Assembly: GCA_940671915.1 (NCBI GenBank)
Contig: CALNVZ010003433.1
Coordinates: 47,949,332 to 48,013,331 of the forward strand
Length of the DNA stretch: 64,000 bases
Source of the DNA: Paracentrotus lividus
Lineage: Eukaryota > Echinodermata > Echinoidea > Camarodonta > Echinidae
Direction of reading: 5' to 3'
The position numbers were made by a program, and so were the translations under genes. Shown here piece after piece: positions 52,603 through 63,592 of this stretch (its first letter is position 1; each line of letters begins with the position of its first letter). The notes under the pieces were generated by a model. That model was not told where the DNA came from. It saw only the letters and a list, made by a program, of their open reading frames with translations, and made no database searches.

Positions 52603-52637
<35 letters not shown>

Positions 52638-52690
52638 ATGGATGAATAAATGAATAAATAAATAAATAAATAAATAAATAAATGGATGAA

Positions 52691-52770
<80 letters not shown>

Positions 52771-52910
52771 AAAAAAATAAAAGAAATAAAGAAAATAAAA
52801 TAAGAAAATAGAAAAATTAAAATAAAATAAAATAAATAAATGAATGAATGAATGAATGAATGAATGAATGAAATAAAAAAAATGGAAAAATAAAAATAAA
52901 AAATAAAAAA
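52210..52910 (+). repeat. 700-bp AAAT microsatellite with GGATG punctuation
   Basis: (AAAT)n interrupted by ATGGATGAATAAAT at irregular multiples of four bases (52335, 52384, 52424, 52594, 52638, 52682) and ending in ATGA units. The block 52245-52310 is nearly repeated at 52515-52580. Confidence 0.93.
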
Positions 52911-52919
52911 ATGGAGAGA

Positions 52920-54060
52920 GGAAGAGAGAGAGGGGGTGGGGGGAGGGGTGCTAGAGAGAGTGGAAACTAAATCAGGTATCATAGAGGATCTAACATGTTT
53001 TTATAAAAGCACTGATCCAGTTCACTGCTTGTGTATGGTGATCAAATATTTCATTACAAAATGAGTCTATTACAGAAGGATGCCAAAACAGTCATTGAAT
53101 AGGCTGAGGAACTGTAGAATTATTGAACCGTGCAATGAGTAACGAATTGAAAATGCCCTTTTGAAATAATCTGGTAAAACTTGAAAGCTAACATATTTGT
53201 AACATTTAAGTACCAATTAAAATGATATGATTCATAGTAAAATTGATATGGCCATATTAATTATATTTGTCAACCTCATCATTAACTTTTAGTCATTTCC
53301 TTATTTATTTTAATATAGAACATTTTAAGTATATTCGTGAAAAACAGAGTTTTCTACTGCAAAAGGGATCATCATAACCTTTTATATAAAGATTATACTC
53401 AATTGATGAATATTAAAAATTCAAATGGATGGTTGTGAAGAGAAAAGAAAATGAGAACAAATATTTATAATAATTCAATCTGTCCAGTCTAGTGAAATTT
53501 CAAGGGGGAGTAATCAATGATGACTATATTGGTCAGATATTATTGTGGGGTTTTAAAATGAACAGTTTGGTAAAGTAAATATAAGCTCAAACACACATCA
53601 GTCAGAAACAGCAAACAGAAGAATCAGGAACAAGACACAAATAAATACAACTCAACTAGATGAAGTCTGGTAGTGCACTGTTTAATCATTGGGCTACTTT
53701 GCCACATCAGAAGTCATATCAATATTTAACATAATTTACATATTCAAATTAAGTCAGATTAACCAATAGAAATAAATAGAATGGAGATGCGAACTCAAAA
53801 TGTAATAATCCAATTCATAAGAATAACCAATAACAGATAAGAGGATGAAGATGAATAAGATGATGAGATGATTATGTAATAAGAATGTTGAACAAAAGAA
53901 TCAGATGTGGTATGTAATGAATGAAGACATCTGAATAGAAAAGGAATGATAGAGAAGAAGGTTGAAAGTCAAATAAGAAATGGATGTAAACAAAGCTGAA
54001 GTAAATGCCAAAGCTGAATACATGTAGAAATAAGGTCAACTAATAAAGGAAACCTAAATG
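52920..54060. other. AT-rich, no feature seen
   Basis: No element ends, exons or hairpins could be supported. Confidence 0.5.
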
Positions 54061-54356
54061 TAGGGGAGACCGGGGACAACTACACGGGGCATTTGTAACA
54101 GGAGCTCCCATTCCTAGCAGAAACACGCTATAAACTTAAAATTTGTAGAGGGCATGCGCATTTCATCGCTCCACATGCTGTATGAGTGTTAACAGATTTA
54201 ACGGTTCGTGGAACTTTCTACAGCAGAAAAACTGTTTTTTGAGCAGTAAAGTAATATTTCACATTTCCCATTGTTTTTCTTCTGGACAAATATGTAGATG
54301 AGCTACGGCTGTCATTTTTATATATTTAAAAATTATGTTCTTAGGCCATATTTTGC

Positions 54357-54933
54357 NNNNNNNNNNNNNNNNNNNNNNNNNNNNNNNNNNNNNNNNNNNN
54401 NNNNNNNNNNNNNNNNNNNNNNNNNNNNNNNNNNNNNNNNNNNNNNNNNNNNNNNNNNNNNNNNNNNNNNNNNNNNNNNNNNNNNNNNNNNNNNNNNNNN
54501 NNNNNNNNNNNNNNNNNNNNNNNNNNNNNNNNNNNNNNNNNNNNNNNNNNNNNNNNNNNNNNNNNNNNNNNNNNNNNNNNNNNNNNNNNNNNNNNNNNNN
54601 NNNNNNNNNNNNNNNNNNNNNNNNNNNNNNNNNNNNNNNNNNNNNNNNNNNNNNNNNNNNNNNNNNNNNNNNNNNNNNNNNNNNNNNNNNNNNNNNNNNN
54701 NNNNNNNNNNNNNNNNNNNNNNNNNNNNNNNNNNNNNNNNNNNNNNNNNNNNNNNNNNNNNNNNNNNNNNNNNNNNNNNNNNNNNNNNNNNNNNNNNNNN
54801 NNNNNNNNNNNNNNNNNNNNNNNNNNNNNNNNNNNNNNNNNNNNNNNNNNNNNNNNNNNNNNNNNNNNNNNNNNNNNNNNNNNNNNNNNNNNNNNNNNNN
54901 NNNNNNNNNNNNNNNNNNNNNNNNNNNNNNNNN
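54357..54933. other. Assembly gap (577 N) with duplicated flanks
   Basis: GACAAATATGTAGATGAGCT through ATGTTCTTAGGCCATATTTT occurs just before the gap (54286-54356) and again just after it (54934-55002), differing by a two-base indel. The contigs probably overlap or represent two haplotypes. All frames through it are meaningless. Confidence 0.95.
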
Positions 54934-55199
54934 GACAAATATGTAGATGAGCTACGGCTGTCATTTATATATTTAAAAATTATGTTCTTAGGCCATATTT
55001 TGCTAACGTTTCAACGATGAATACCTAAGCTAAGATAGAAAAAAATCTCTCCAATATGGTCGCCTCTGTCAGGGGCAATTGTAACAAGCTGTTACAATTG
55101 CCCCTGAAGGTCGTTTTCTGTTAAAATTCAAGTAACTCCCGTAGGAACTCGCGCGGTATTAAGCAGCTTTCCACTGCATCAACACCAAGCTAAATTATA

Positions 55200-55330
55200 T
55201 TAACCAATCAGGGGCACGGAGCATTTTTGAAAGTGGAGGGCTGGCATCAAGGGGGGGGGATGGGGGCTGAACAGGCTAAAAATCACAAATGTATGGTCAT
55301 TTGTCCGTTTTTGTACACGTTTCTGACGAA
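55200..55330. repeat. G-run dispersed repeat, copy 2
   Basis: GAGCATTTTTGAAAGTGGAG and GCTGAACAGGCTAAAAATCA as at 44300-44400. Confidence 0.8.
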
Positions 55331-55747
55331 GTGAGACGTGGGAGAGGGGGCGGGGTAGCAAATGAGAGAAATGCATAACGTTGAACGTATCTGTCAATCA
55401 TTTATTTCATTTACAAGGAAAAAATGGCCTTATTTAAAGTCTCAGACATGAGAATTAAATTACTTTGAACATATCTGTCCAATACGTTTTGTTGAAAAGG
55501 CAAAGAAATATTGATTTAGTCCGAAAAAGGGTGTCTTTAGTTTTTATCATTTGTTTCATTGTAATCAGAGCCTCAAGTTTCTTTTTATTCTAGTTGTTTA
55601 AATAATTTATATCACTTTACTAGAGAACTTCAGAGCTTCATAAGTTTGAATGTATAGTCAATCATAGTGCTTTGTTTACAATTACAAAAGGTAACCTTAT
55701 CTATGAGCTCAAACATGAGAATTAGACATTAGATAACTGTGAACATA

Positions 55748-55830
55748 TAATTTGATTTGATTTGATTTGATTTGATTTGTCGAGTGTACATGGTATAAAA
55801 CATAAAAGAAGCCCTGACAGGATAGCCCAT
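55748..55830 (-). mobile_element. Possible retrotransposon tail with (CAAAT)n
   Basis: On the minus strand GGGCTATCCTGTCAGGGCTT leads to CAAATCAAATCAAATC. Confidence 0.45.
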
Positions 55831-55934
55831 GAAATCCGAAAAGGCTTATTTTATAGGATCCTATAAAATGAGAAAGAGATTACGGAACCCCCTCCCCCCC
55901 TGATTTGCTTTTTCTTATAAAAAAAAAACACACA

Positions 55935-56066
55935 TTAAAAGAGAGAAAGGAAGAGAGAGGAAGGGAGGGAAATGAGAGGAGGAGGAGAAGAGAGAGGGGG
56001 GAAGGGCAATAGAAAGTAAAAAGGTAAGATGGAGTGAAAGAAGAAAAAAGAAAGACAGAAAGAGAG

Positions 56067-56106
<40 letters not shown>
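55935..56106. repeat. GA-rich tract with (GA)n
   Basis: Purine-only for most of its length, ending in about 17 GA units. The minus-strand LSLSLS frames are artefacts. Confidence 0.92.
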
Positions 56107-56109
<3 letters not shown>

Positions 56110-57106
56110 GAGCCCCCATAAAAAGATAAAAATATATTTTTAAATATGATACCTGAAAATATATGTCCCATACATTTTTTAACAGGGCAAAGAAATATTG
56201 ATTTTGCCAGAAAAAAGTGGCGTAATTTGAGATTGATTTTACTTAAAAAAATAAAAAAAAAAAGAAAAAACTGTCATTTTTTACTTCTTACATACAGAAA
56301 TGTATCATTTATTTGGAAAAAGAATGTGTTAAAGTCGAAAGGCGTATTCCTAATATAATATTTTATACCACAGTTGTCAGTTTAAAGATATATTGGGTAG
56401 GTACAAAGTACATGTAGATAAAGAACCAAACTATGAATTGATGAAGTTCTATAGTTCTACAGTTAAAGGTGAAGCCCCAACACCTAAAAAAAAAAAAAAA
56501 ATATATATAACTGTTGCCCTATATCATGAATATAACAAGTGGAAACTATAATATAAATGAGTCAAGCATTGTCATGTTTTATCATAATTAGCTTATGGGT
56601 TTAAATCTTGGATCTGTCAAGTGCATAGCTTTGATAAAGAAAGAAAATGTTACAATTTCATGTGTTACAATTGCCCCGGACATCTGTTACAATTGCCCCT
56701 GGACACGGGGCAATTGTAACACTCGACCTCTTGTTTTGAAATGGTAATGGCTTCAAAATGACTTGTTGTACTTAGCCCAAACCTATTCATATGTCAAGCT
56801 AAGATATGCATATTTCATTTTATTTAGTTTAAGCAACTATTTAGCTTTAATAAAGTTGACAGGTCAAATTTGGAAAAAACTGTTACAATTGTCCCCGGTC
56901 TCCCCTACAAATTACAGTCCTACATTATTATTGGTGTCTCTTTATATTTCCATCATCAAAGCAACAACACACTTTTAGATAGTCCTCAATAAATTAAATT
57001 CTTAATTTTGCAAACCTTAATCAAGATCGAAATTCAAGCTTTATCCAAAAAAAATTCATAACGGAAGTTATAGGAGGAAAAGAATGAGTGCTTTTCAAGC
57101 AATCAA

Positions 57107-57200
57107 AATAACCCATTTAGGACTGAACCCGAATATATTCGTGCTGAGGTCTATGGGAAATGTGTGTTATAGCAAAATCAGCTCGTCTCCAACAGGTTAA
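57107..57200. mobile_element. 93-bp MITE family C, second copy
   Basis: It contains CGAATATATTCG and ends CTCCAACAGGTTAA. It is the reverse complement of 13607-13699 with a degraded left end (ATAACCC for TTAACCC). Confidence 0.85.
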
Positions 57201-57249
57201 GAAAGCCAAATAGTTAAATCACTAAAGTTTATTGTTTTCTAGTTGCTGG

Positions 57250-57370
57250 ACAATTACCCAGAAACTAGGTTTATGGTATGTGTAGAGTCATGGGGTAGAT
57301 TTTTGGTGGGGCGGGGGGGGGGAGAGGGGTAGTTGTCTGGGGGTAATTGTCCAGGGGTAGTTGTCCATAT
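57250..57370. repeat. Short degenerate GGTAGTTGTCC repeat
   Basis: GGTAGTTGTC, GGTAATTGTCC and GGTAGTTGTCC occur in 50 bases after a G run, with GGACAATTACCC upstream in the opposite orientation. Confidence 0.65.
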
Positions 57371-57470
57371 GTTAGTTGTATAAATGATATAAATATTTGA
57401 TGTTATTTGAATTGCAGTGCTGCATATACAACAATACAACAATGTTGAGATAACTTTCTGAGATAGATCT

Positions 57471-57739
57471 TTAGGGTGGTATCTCACTTCACGGAATCAT
57501 TTCCGCGACTGATAAAAAGTATTAGAGACCTCTGAGACGTCTCTGCGATACTTTTCAAAAACTGTCTTAAAGCAGTTTCAAAGAACCGTCTCAAAATAGT
57601 TTTTGTGACTCATGAAATGTCTCGGAGATGTCTCCGTGACCAGTACTGTCCGCGACGTCTCCAAAATCTGTCTCAAAGTTGTTTCAAACCCGTCTCAAGT
57701 TGTTTTAAAGTAGTTTCCCGAAGTGAGATAGCACCCTTA
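57471..57739. mobile_element. Harbinger-like GAGACGTCTC MITE, copy 3
   Basis: TTA-GGGTGGTATCTCACTTC at the left and GAAGTGAGATAGCACCC-TTA at the right. Internal GAGACGTCTC words are partly decayed. Confidence 0.88.
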
Positions 57740-58122
57740 CTGACTAGACACCTAAGCTGGTACTGATAGGACCAAGAAGGCATATAATGTACATTGTTAA
57801 TGGGGATAATAGGAACACCCAAACAACCCTCTATTAATGGCAGGTTTCTATTGTTTGCATGAGGGGCTTCATAGGGGGTTCTTAGCACCTCATTGTGAGT
57901 GACTCTAAATACCTTGTTATGACTGATCTAGATCAATACAGAACTTCTTAATTTTGTATGATACAGGAAACTTACTTCAGCTCAATTTAAAGCCTTTGGA
58001 GAGGACAAAATGGAATTCATTTCAAAATATATGTTAAAAGCATCCATGCTAAGTACTTCTTGTCCAACTTTTTGGCATTTCAATTGTTGAGTAAATAGAT
58101 ACATAGGCCTATACCCCGGCAC

Positions 58123-58280
58123 AGTGGAGGATCCAGGCGGGGGTGCGAGGGACATGGCCCCCTCTATAATTTGAAAACCACTCATTGACTGTGCATGTTA
58201 AAATCAGAAAATTTCAACGGCTCACACCCTTATCGGGCCTGGCACTCCTTTTTTTTTTCAAATCCTGGATCTGCCACTGC
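58123..58280. mobile_element. ~158-bp MITE with CAGTGGAGGATCCAGG ends
   Basis: CAGTGGAGGATCCAGG pairs with CCTGGATCTGCCACTG. The inner phrase AACCACTCATTGACTGT is shared with 63500-63520 and 43230. Confidence 0.75.
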
Positions 58281-58388
58281 TGTACTAGTTTGCAGGCACA
58301 AACCCATGTTGTTCGCTTACTAGGGTCTGAAGTAAAGAACTAGATTCACTCGTGTACTGTAGCTCCTCTCTTATTTCACACAGACTAT

Positions 58389-58652
58389 GGCCCGAATTCA
58401 CAAAGGAGGGTTCTGCAAAACCCACGGATCCGTGGATCCGTGGGTTTTTTAATCCATTGATCCACGGATCCAACAGTTTATGATTCATCAACAGTTGACC
58501 CAAATTATGATGTATTATGACGATGTGGATCTGCGGATTCAGTCAAGTCCACCATTTGTGAATACCAAATTGAAAATCCTAGGACCAACCGTAGGTTAAA
58601 CCCAGGGTTGAAACCATGGATTTTGCAGAATCCACCTTTGTGAATTCGGTCC
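58389..58652. mobile_element. 264-bp MITE with GGCCCGAATTCACAAAGG ends
   Basis: GGCCCGAATTCACAAAGGAG and CACCTTTGTGAATTCGGTCC are inverted. Inside is the palindrome ACCCACGGATCCGTGGATCC plus GTGGGT. Confidence 0.88.
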
Positions 58653-60483
58653 AGTGAGTTTGGAGGCTAGTCTCCACTCTAGACTGAAATTTGTTTAAGT
58701 GTCAAATTGAGTCTGTGCTTGCAGACTACTGCTGTACATCCCCAATCAAGTCAGCTTCCATAAATGTACCTCAGGGAAGCAATGTATAGCAATTAGCATC
58801 ACTTCTGGAATGAACCCCCCCCCCCCTTAATTTTTATTGCATTACTTTGTTTATTTATGAAAAAAATGATGTGTGATTTGTAGCTAGATTTTTTTTTTGT
58901 CAAAGATAATTTATATTTTGATTTTCAAGTGTTATTTTTTGTTAATCCTCATTATATATAAATTTGAATTATTTCAGATTAAAAGTTCCAGTAAGAAAGA
59001 TAAGTAATAATGTTTAATAAGAAGATATTCTCATAGCCTATATCTTTTAATATTTTCTTATTTTTAATTACATGTGTACAGTAAAGAATACACTACAGAA
59101 AAGATTTACATAAATTTGATCCATAAAATCCTGGAGAATACAATATGAATTTCGTTGTAATTTCATTTTCAGACTTGCCAATATGGAGCATATTACTCCT
59201 CACACAATAAATTGAAATTAAGCTTAGAAACTGCTGATAGAAAGACTAACCCTGTAAACATTTTTTTTTAGTACGAAACTATGCTAAGGACATTGCATTG
59301 AGTTACCCATTCCCAGAGTAAAGTGCACAAGTATACATTTATTCTGTGTTGGAGTGGAGTGATATCATATACATTGTCCTCGAGATGTTTTTGAGATCAA
59401 GTGATAATGTTTCTTGATTGATTATCCTCTGAGGAAGAGCTCTGTTTGTGAATTTTCATGAAGGACAATTTGGAACAAGTGAATCTACATGTAATATTCA
59501 AGTTTACAGGATTTAGGATAATAATTGGTAAGTTTTTTTTTCTTCTTCTTCTTCCTCATTTTTCTATATTTGTACCTACTGGGCCCTGGTGGTAGTTATA
59601 TTTGCACTTACAGATTTCAAAATGGTTATTTACATGAAACTTGTGAGGTTTCACACTTTTTATACAATGTAGGAAATAAGTTGTAAAAAGTTGTAACTAA
59701 GGAATTATTATCGGGCAAATATACATTGTAGACAAGCTGTCCTTGATTTCATTCACCATTTCCGACTACTTTTGTAACATGTTTTGATTATTGTTTGCAT
59801 AGGTCTGTAAGCATTATTTGTATACCCCGGTAGTTGGAATGTAGACCAATAGAAAGTATAACCACACACATACCGGTACAACACAGTTTGTATTGAAATG
59901 ACAGTCATCATACAACAATAAGCCATTGGAGTAGACATATTATATGGGGAGGGGGGGGGGGGTGCCCCAAATACCCATCGGAATCCCCTAAAGCTAAGGA
60001 AAATAAATACCGGACCTTGTTATTTTTTTCATTTTTGACATGTCCTTTTTTCCTATTCAATGCATTTCTGATCTTATTTTTTTATTTTTTATTTTTTGTT
60101 AAAATTTATTCATTTATCTTCTTCTTCTTCTTTTCTTTTTTCTTTTTTTTTTTTTGGGGGGGGGGGGCATATTGCTGAAAATGATGACCTTTCATTAATA
60201 TTCTAATTGTTTGAAAATATTAGATTTTAGGTGCTAGAAAGTTATGATTTGCCGCCACCCCCCTCACCCCCCCCCCTTCATTTCAAATCAGTCTGTGTAC
60301 ACCACAAGCAGGACATTGCACTATATTTAAATATTGTCTCAATTTTTATGAATTATGATTAATAAATTTTGGTCAAAAAAATATCTCCCTTGCTTTCCAT
60401 CCTTTTTGTTATTCTATCCATCACACAGTTTGGGGCAAGGCCAGTTCGGATAATCCAAATATTTGCGCTGGTTGCACACAACG
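58653..60483. other. No delimited feature
   Basis: AT-rich with G and C runs (58817, 59950, 60160, 60260). No gene supported. Confidence 0.5.
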
Positions 60484-60576
60484 ATGACTGTCATTCGAAC
60501 AGTGTTGACGCTGTTTATACTTCTTTTACTTGTGGTAAATGAGGCTGTATCAATCATACAAATTGTTGAGTTTTGA
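60484..60576 (+). CDS. Candidate signal-peptide exon or 30-residue ORF
   Basis: ATG opens MTVIRTVLTLFILLLLV, a good match to a secretory signal peptide (basic residue then a hydrophobic run). GTAAAT follows at 60535, a possible donor. Without splicing the frame ends after 30 residues at 60576. A signal-peptide first exon of a plus-strand gene continuing to the right is possible, but no second exon was found before the window ends. A short hydrophobic run arises easily in T-rich DNA. Confidence 0.22.
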   Translation: MTVIRTVLTLFILLLLVVNEAVSIIQIVEF

Positions 60577-60702
60577 CAAATTTGACCATGACCATAAAAC
60601 TTGTTATTTCACAAGCTTTGGCTGTTTTGAATCAGATTTAGGTGTTGGAGGAGAAAAATGAATTATTTTTGTAGTGACACCATTCCAAAGTGACTGTATC
60701 AT

Positions 60703-61037
60703 TGGGTTATGTCAATGCTGTGATTTGGTACACCTCTCGGTAGAGTTTTTGTTCCCTTTTCAGACTAGAGTCTGTCTGTAATAACATTGTGGATAGTTAT
60801 TGGATTTATCAATTTGGATTATAACTTTATTATTTAGAACCTCGGAGAACATCAGAAAGTCTTTTGCCTTTATATGATGACTACAGTAACTTCACTGAGT
60901 TATGTCCATGATGTGATTTTGTCCTTCGTACAGTCTGTTTGTAATATGTAGTACCTTGTGGAGTGCTACTGGATTTATCAATCTGGATTATAACTTGATT
61001 ATTTCAAACTTCAGAGAACATCAGAAAGTCCTTTGAA
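60703..61037 (+). repeat. ~195-bp tandem duplication
   Basis: GGTTATGTCAATGCTGTGAT through GAGAACATCAGAAAGTC (60703-60867) recurs at 60897-61037 with about 20% difference and a small deletion. Confidence 0.85.
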
Positions 61038-61454
61038 TTTGGACATTTTGGATTTTGTGGAGATAAGCTGTTAACCTTCTTTGCAGATCAATAGAGGATT
61101 TATCTTGAAGGTACGTGTAGTTAGTATTAATTGTGTTCTTAAAAAAGATGAAAGTGATAACTAGTATAAAACTTATCTGTCTAGATATGTATTTAAGAAT
61201 GAAATAGTTACTGAAGCGTTAAATGTCATCAAGTACATGTATGTTCAATGTGATAGGAGCAGAAAATCATAAAAATAGACAGAATAATCTTCATTTTCTT
61301 CATGAGATACCTCCTTAAGCAGGTGAAATTGGTGTTGGTCTATTTAGTTGATCTGGATAAGAACCACTTGAGAAGTTAAGTGTGACTTGATTTCATAAAA
61401 GAGCCTTTATTAGTTCAACAGATAATCACACAACTCACCCAAATAGGATTAACC

Positions 61455-62012
61455 ATAAAATGACCCGGGGGGGGGGGGGGGGGGGGGGGGGGGGCTAATT
61501 CAGCCCCCCTCGACATTTTTCGCGATAACTTTGCAACACGAAAAAAAATATTGCCAAGACTTCATGACTCTTTTTTTTAAGTCTCGTGCAACTTTTGACA
61601 TTTTGTAACTGTGCGTCAGACCCAAAGTTGCTCAAATATGTAATTTTGTGTACAAATCCAATGTAAATTGTGATTGTAGCCCAAATTCATAAATGTATCA
61701 TTATTTTCTCTTTAACTGATTAAAAGCAATTAGTTTAAGGTTGTTTATGATTCAAATAGTGTCACCATTTTTCCATTAAAAAAAACAATAAAAAACCAAA
61801 AGTCGAAAACAAAGAAATAATAGAATACATAAGAAACAAAATCTTGATACAGATTTTTTTTTTAAACACATGTAACTAGAAGCCTACAAATAGCCTGTAA
61901 ACTAAAAATTAAAACTTTTGGGGTTTCATTTAATTTATTAGAGCAAATCTTTGATTGCGCGCTCAACGGCGGAGATCGTAGGGGAAAGGCTGAATGAGCC
62001 CCCCCCCCCCAG
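61455..62012. mobile_element. ~550-bp element with poly-G/poly-C ends
   Basis: About 36 G followed by CTAATTCAGCCCCCCTCGAC at the left, and GGCTGAATGAGCCCCCC at the right. TTCAGCC and GGCTGAA form the inner arms. Confidence 0.65.
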
Positions 62013-62261
62013 TCTTTGTGTGTGTCAAAATAGCCCAGTCTCTTTATTAATACCCTTTTCAGACTGCTATTTCTTAACCCCGTACTATCCTTAACCCCAT
62101 ACTATCCTTAACCCCATACTATCTTTTTTTGCTTTCAGACTGTGTTTCTTAACCCCATACTATTTGCGTAGCCGGGTTTAAGAAATTCAATGCTTTTCAC
62201 ACTAGGTATTCCTTAACCCCATACTATTTGCTGGATCATGAATATTAATGATTTCATTCTA

Positions 62262-62700
62262 TTTCTTGCATGTTCTTCATTGTTTTTCTCTCTTTCCTTA
62301 TGTTATTCTATGTTTTCTATCTTTCCTTTTGTTATTCATTGTTTTTCTCTTTTTCCTTATGTAATTCCTTGTTTTTTCTTTTTTCCTTATATTATTCTTG
62401 TTTTTTCTCTTTTTACTTATAAATGTTATTCCTTGTTTTTCTATCTTTCATTATGTTATTCATTGTTTTTTTTTCCCTCTTTTTCCTTATGTTATTCATC
62501 GTTTTTCTCTTCTTCCTTATGTTATTCATTGTTTTTCTCTTTTTCCTTATGTTATTTATTGTTTTTCTCTTTGTCCTTTATGTTATTTCTTGTTTTTCTA
62601 TCTTTCCTTATGTTATTCATTGTTTTATCTTTCTTTCCTTATGTTATTCATTGTTTTTCTCTCTTTCCTTATGTTATTCATTGTTTTTCTCTTGTGTTAT
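62262..62700 (+). repeat. ~31-bp minisatellite
   Basis: About 14 units of TTTCCTTATGTTATTCATTG plus TTTTTCTC. The frames of 102-179 residues across it are artefacts. Confidence 0.95.
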
Positions 62701-62937
62701 CAAGTTTACGAATAATTATGCATATTCATGACAACATTTTCATTGATTGGCTAATGCTTAGCCCCGCTTTTCCTTAGCACGGTTTGGTTTCAGACTGCAA
62801 CTCTTAGCACCGCAATTGCCCGGCTAACTCCGCAATTACCCGGCTAACCCTGCTTTTTAGCAGGGCCAGATAGTACCGTACTATTTACCGTGCTAGCCTA
62901 CTTTGGTAAAACGCAGTCTGAAACCGAAGCGTGCTAA

Positions 62938-63002
62938 GCTTAACCCCAGGAAATAGGTGGTACTAAGGCCCCCCCTTAGCACCACCTATTTCCTGGGGTT
63001 AA
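62938..63002. repeat. Long hairpin with C-rich loop
   Basis: TTAACCCCAGGAAATAGGTG is matched by CACCTATTTCCTGGGGTTAA, with GTACTAAGG and CCTTAGCAC nearer the loop. Confidence 0.93.
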
Positions 63003-63033
63003 GGATTTTAACTGCAGTCTGAAAAGGGTATTA

Positions 63034-63390
63034 GAGTGTTTGAGAAGAATTGTAACTCTAGATTGTTTAGATACACCATTTTGTATACAAATATTTATCA
63101 AATCACTCTTTGCTTCTCTCTGTGAATTTGGTACACTTTAAATTATGCCTGTATTTTTTGTATTTCATATCACCGATTCATTGAAGAGTTTCCACTTTAT
63201 TTTCCTAAATAATAAATGTACATGTACATATGATCATCATTTGCATTATATGATGCAGGCCTACATGTTCTGTTCATATTTTTCTTGTAAAATATGTTTT
63301 TATCTTTCTTTCTCCATTTGAAGATAATCAAGTTCCATGAACAATGTAATAGGTAGACTGCATGATTCCTTCGAGGAGTCTGTGACAAAT
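63034..63390. other. No feature seen
   Basis: AT-rich sequence with ACATGTACAT words. Nothing delimited. Confidence 0.5.
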
Positions 63391-63393
63391 AAA

Positions 63394-63592
63394 TTGAGTG
63401 GCGTATCCAGGATTTGAAAATGGGGGGGGGGGGGGGGGGGGGGGGGTCGCAGCCCCAATATTTGAAAAAGGGGGTACAGATGAATTTTTTTCTAATTTTA
63501 ACATTCTGTACAGTCAATGAGTGATTTTAAAATAAATGGGTTGAGGGGGCACAGGCATGTTGCACCCCTGTCTCGATCCGTCGCTGAAAATT
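63394..63592. mobile_element. G-run MITE related to 58123-58280
   Basis: AGTGGCGTATCCAGGATTTG at the left and GATCCGTCGCTGA at the right. The inner phrase GTACAGTCAATGAGTG is shared with the arms of the fold-back element. Confidence 0.65.

Larger units (their letters stand above)
54063..56905. mobile_element. TA-flanked element with GGGGAGACCGGGGACAA ends, copy 2 (inverted, with insertions and gap)
   Basis: It has the same ends and TA flanks as 34730-35626 but the opposite orientation. Shared internal phrases include GTCAAGCATTGTCATGTTTT and GATATGCATATTTCATTTTA or their complements. It is longer because of a G-rich repeat (55200-55330), a (ATTTG)n tail (55748) and a GA-rich tract (55940-56105). 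It contains the N gap. Confidence 0.85.
62050..63031. mobile_element. ~980-bp element with ATACCCTTTTCAGACTG ends
   Basis: ATACCCTTTTCAGACTG at the left and CAGTCTGAAAAGGGTAT at the right are perfect complements. CTTAACCCCATACTAT words repeat in the left subterminal part. The centre is a 31-bp minisatellite. The right part has a long hairpin (62938-63002). No transposase frame is present. Confidence 0.9.

Noticed and set aside
52554..52982. 142-residue FIYLFIYLF frame
   Set aside because: Translation of the AAAT microsatellite.
54298..55020. Frames of 201-240 residues
   Set aside because: They span the N gap and contain only unknown residues.
62238..62777. 179-residue hydrophobic frame, like a membrane protein
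   Set aside because: It is the translation of a T-rich 31-bp minisatellite, and three frames are open at once.
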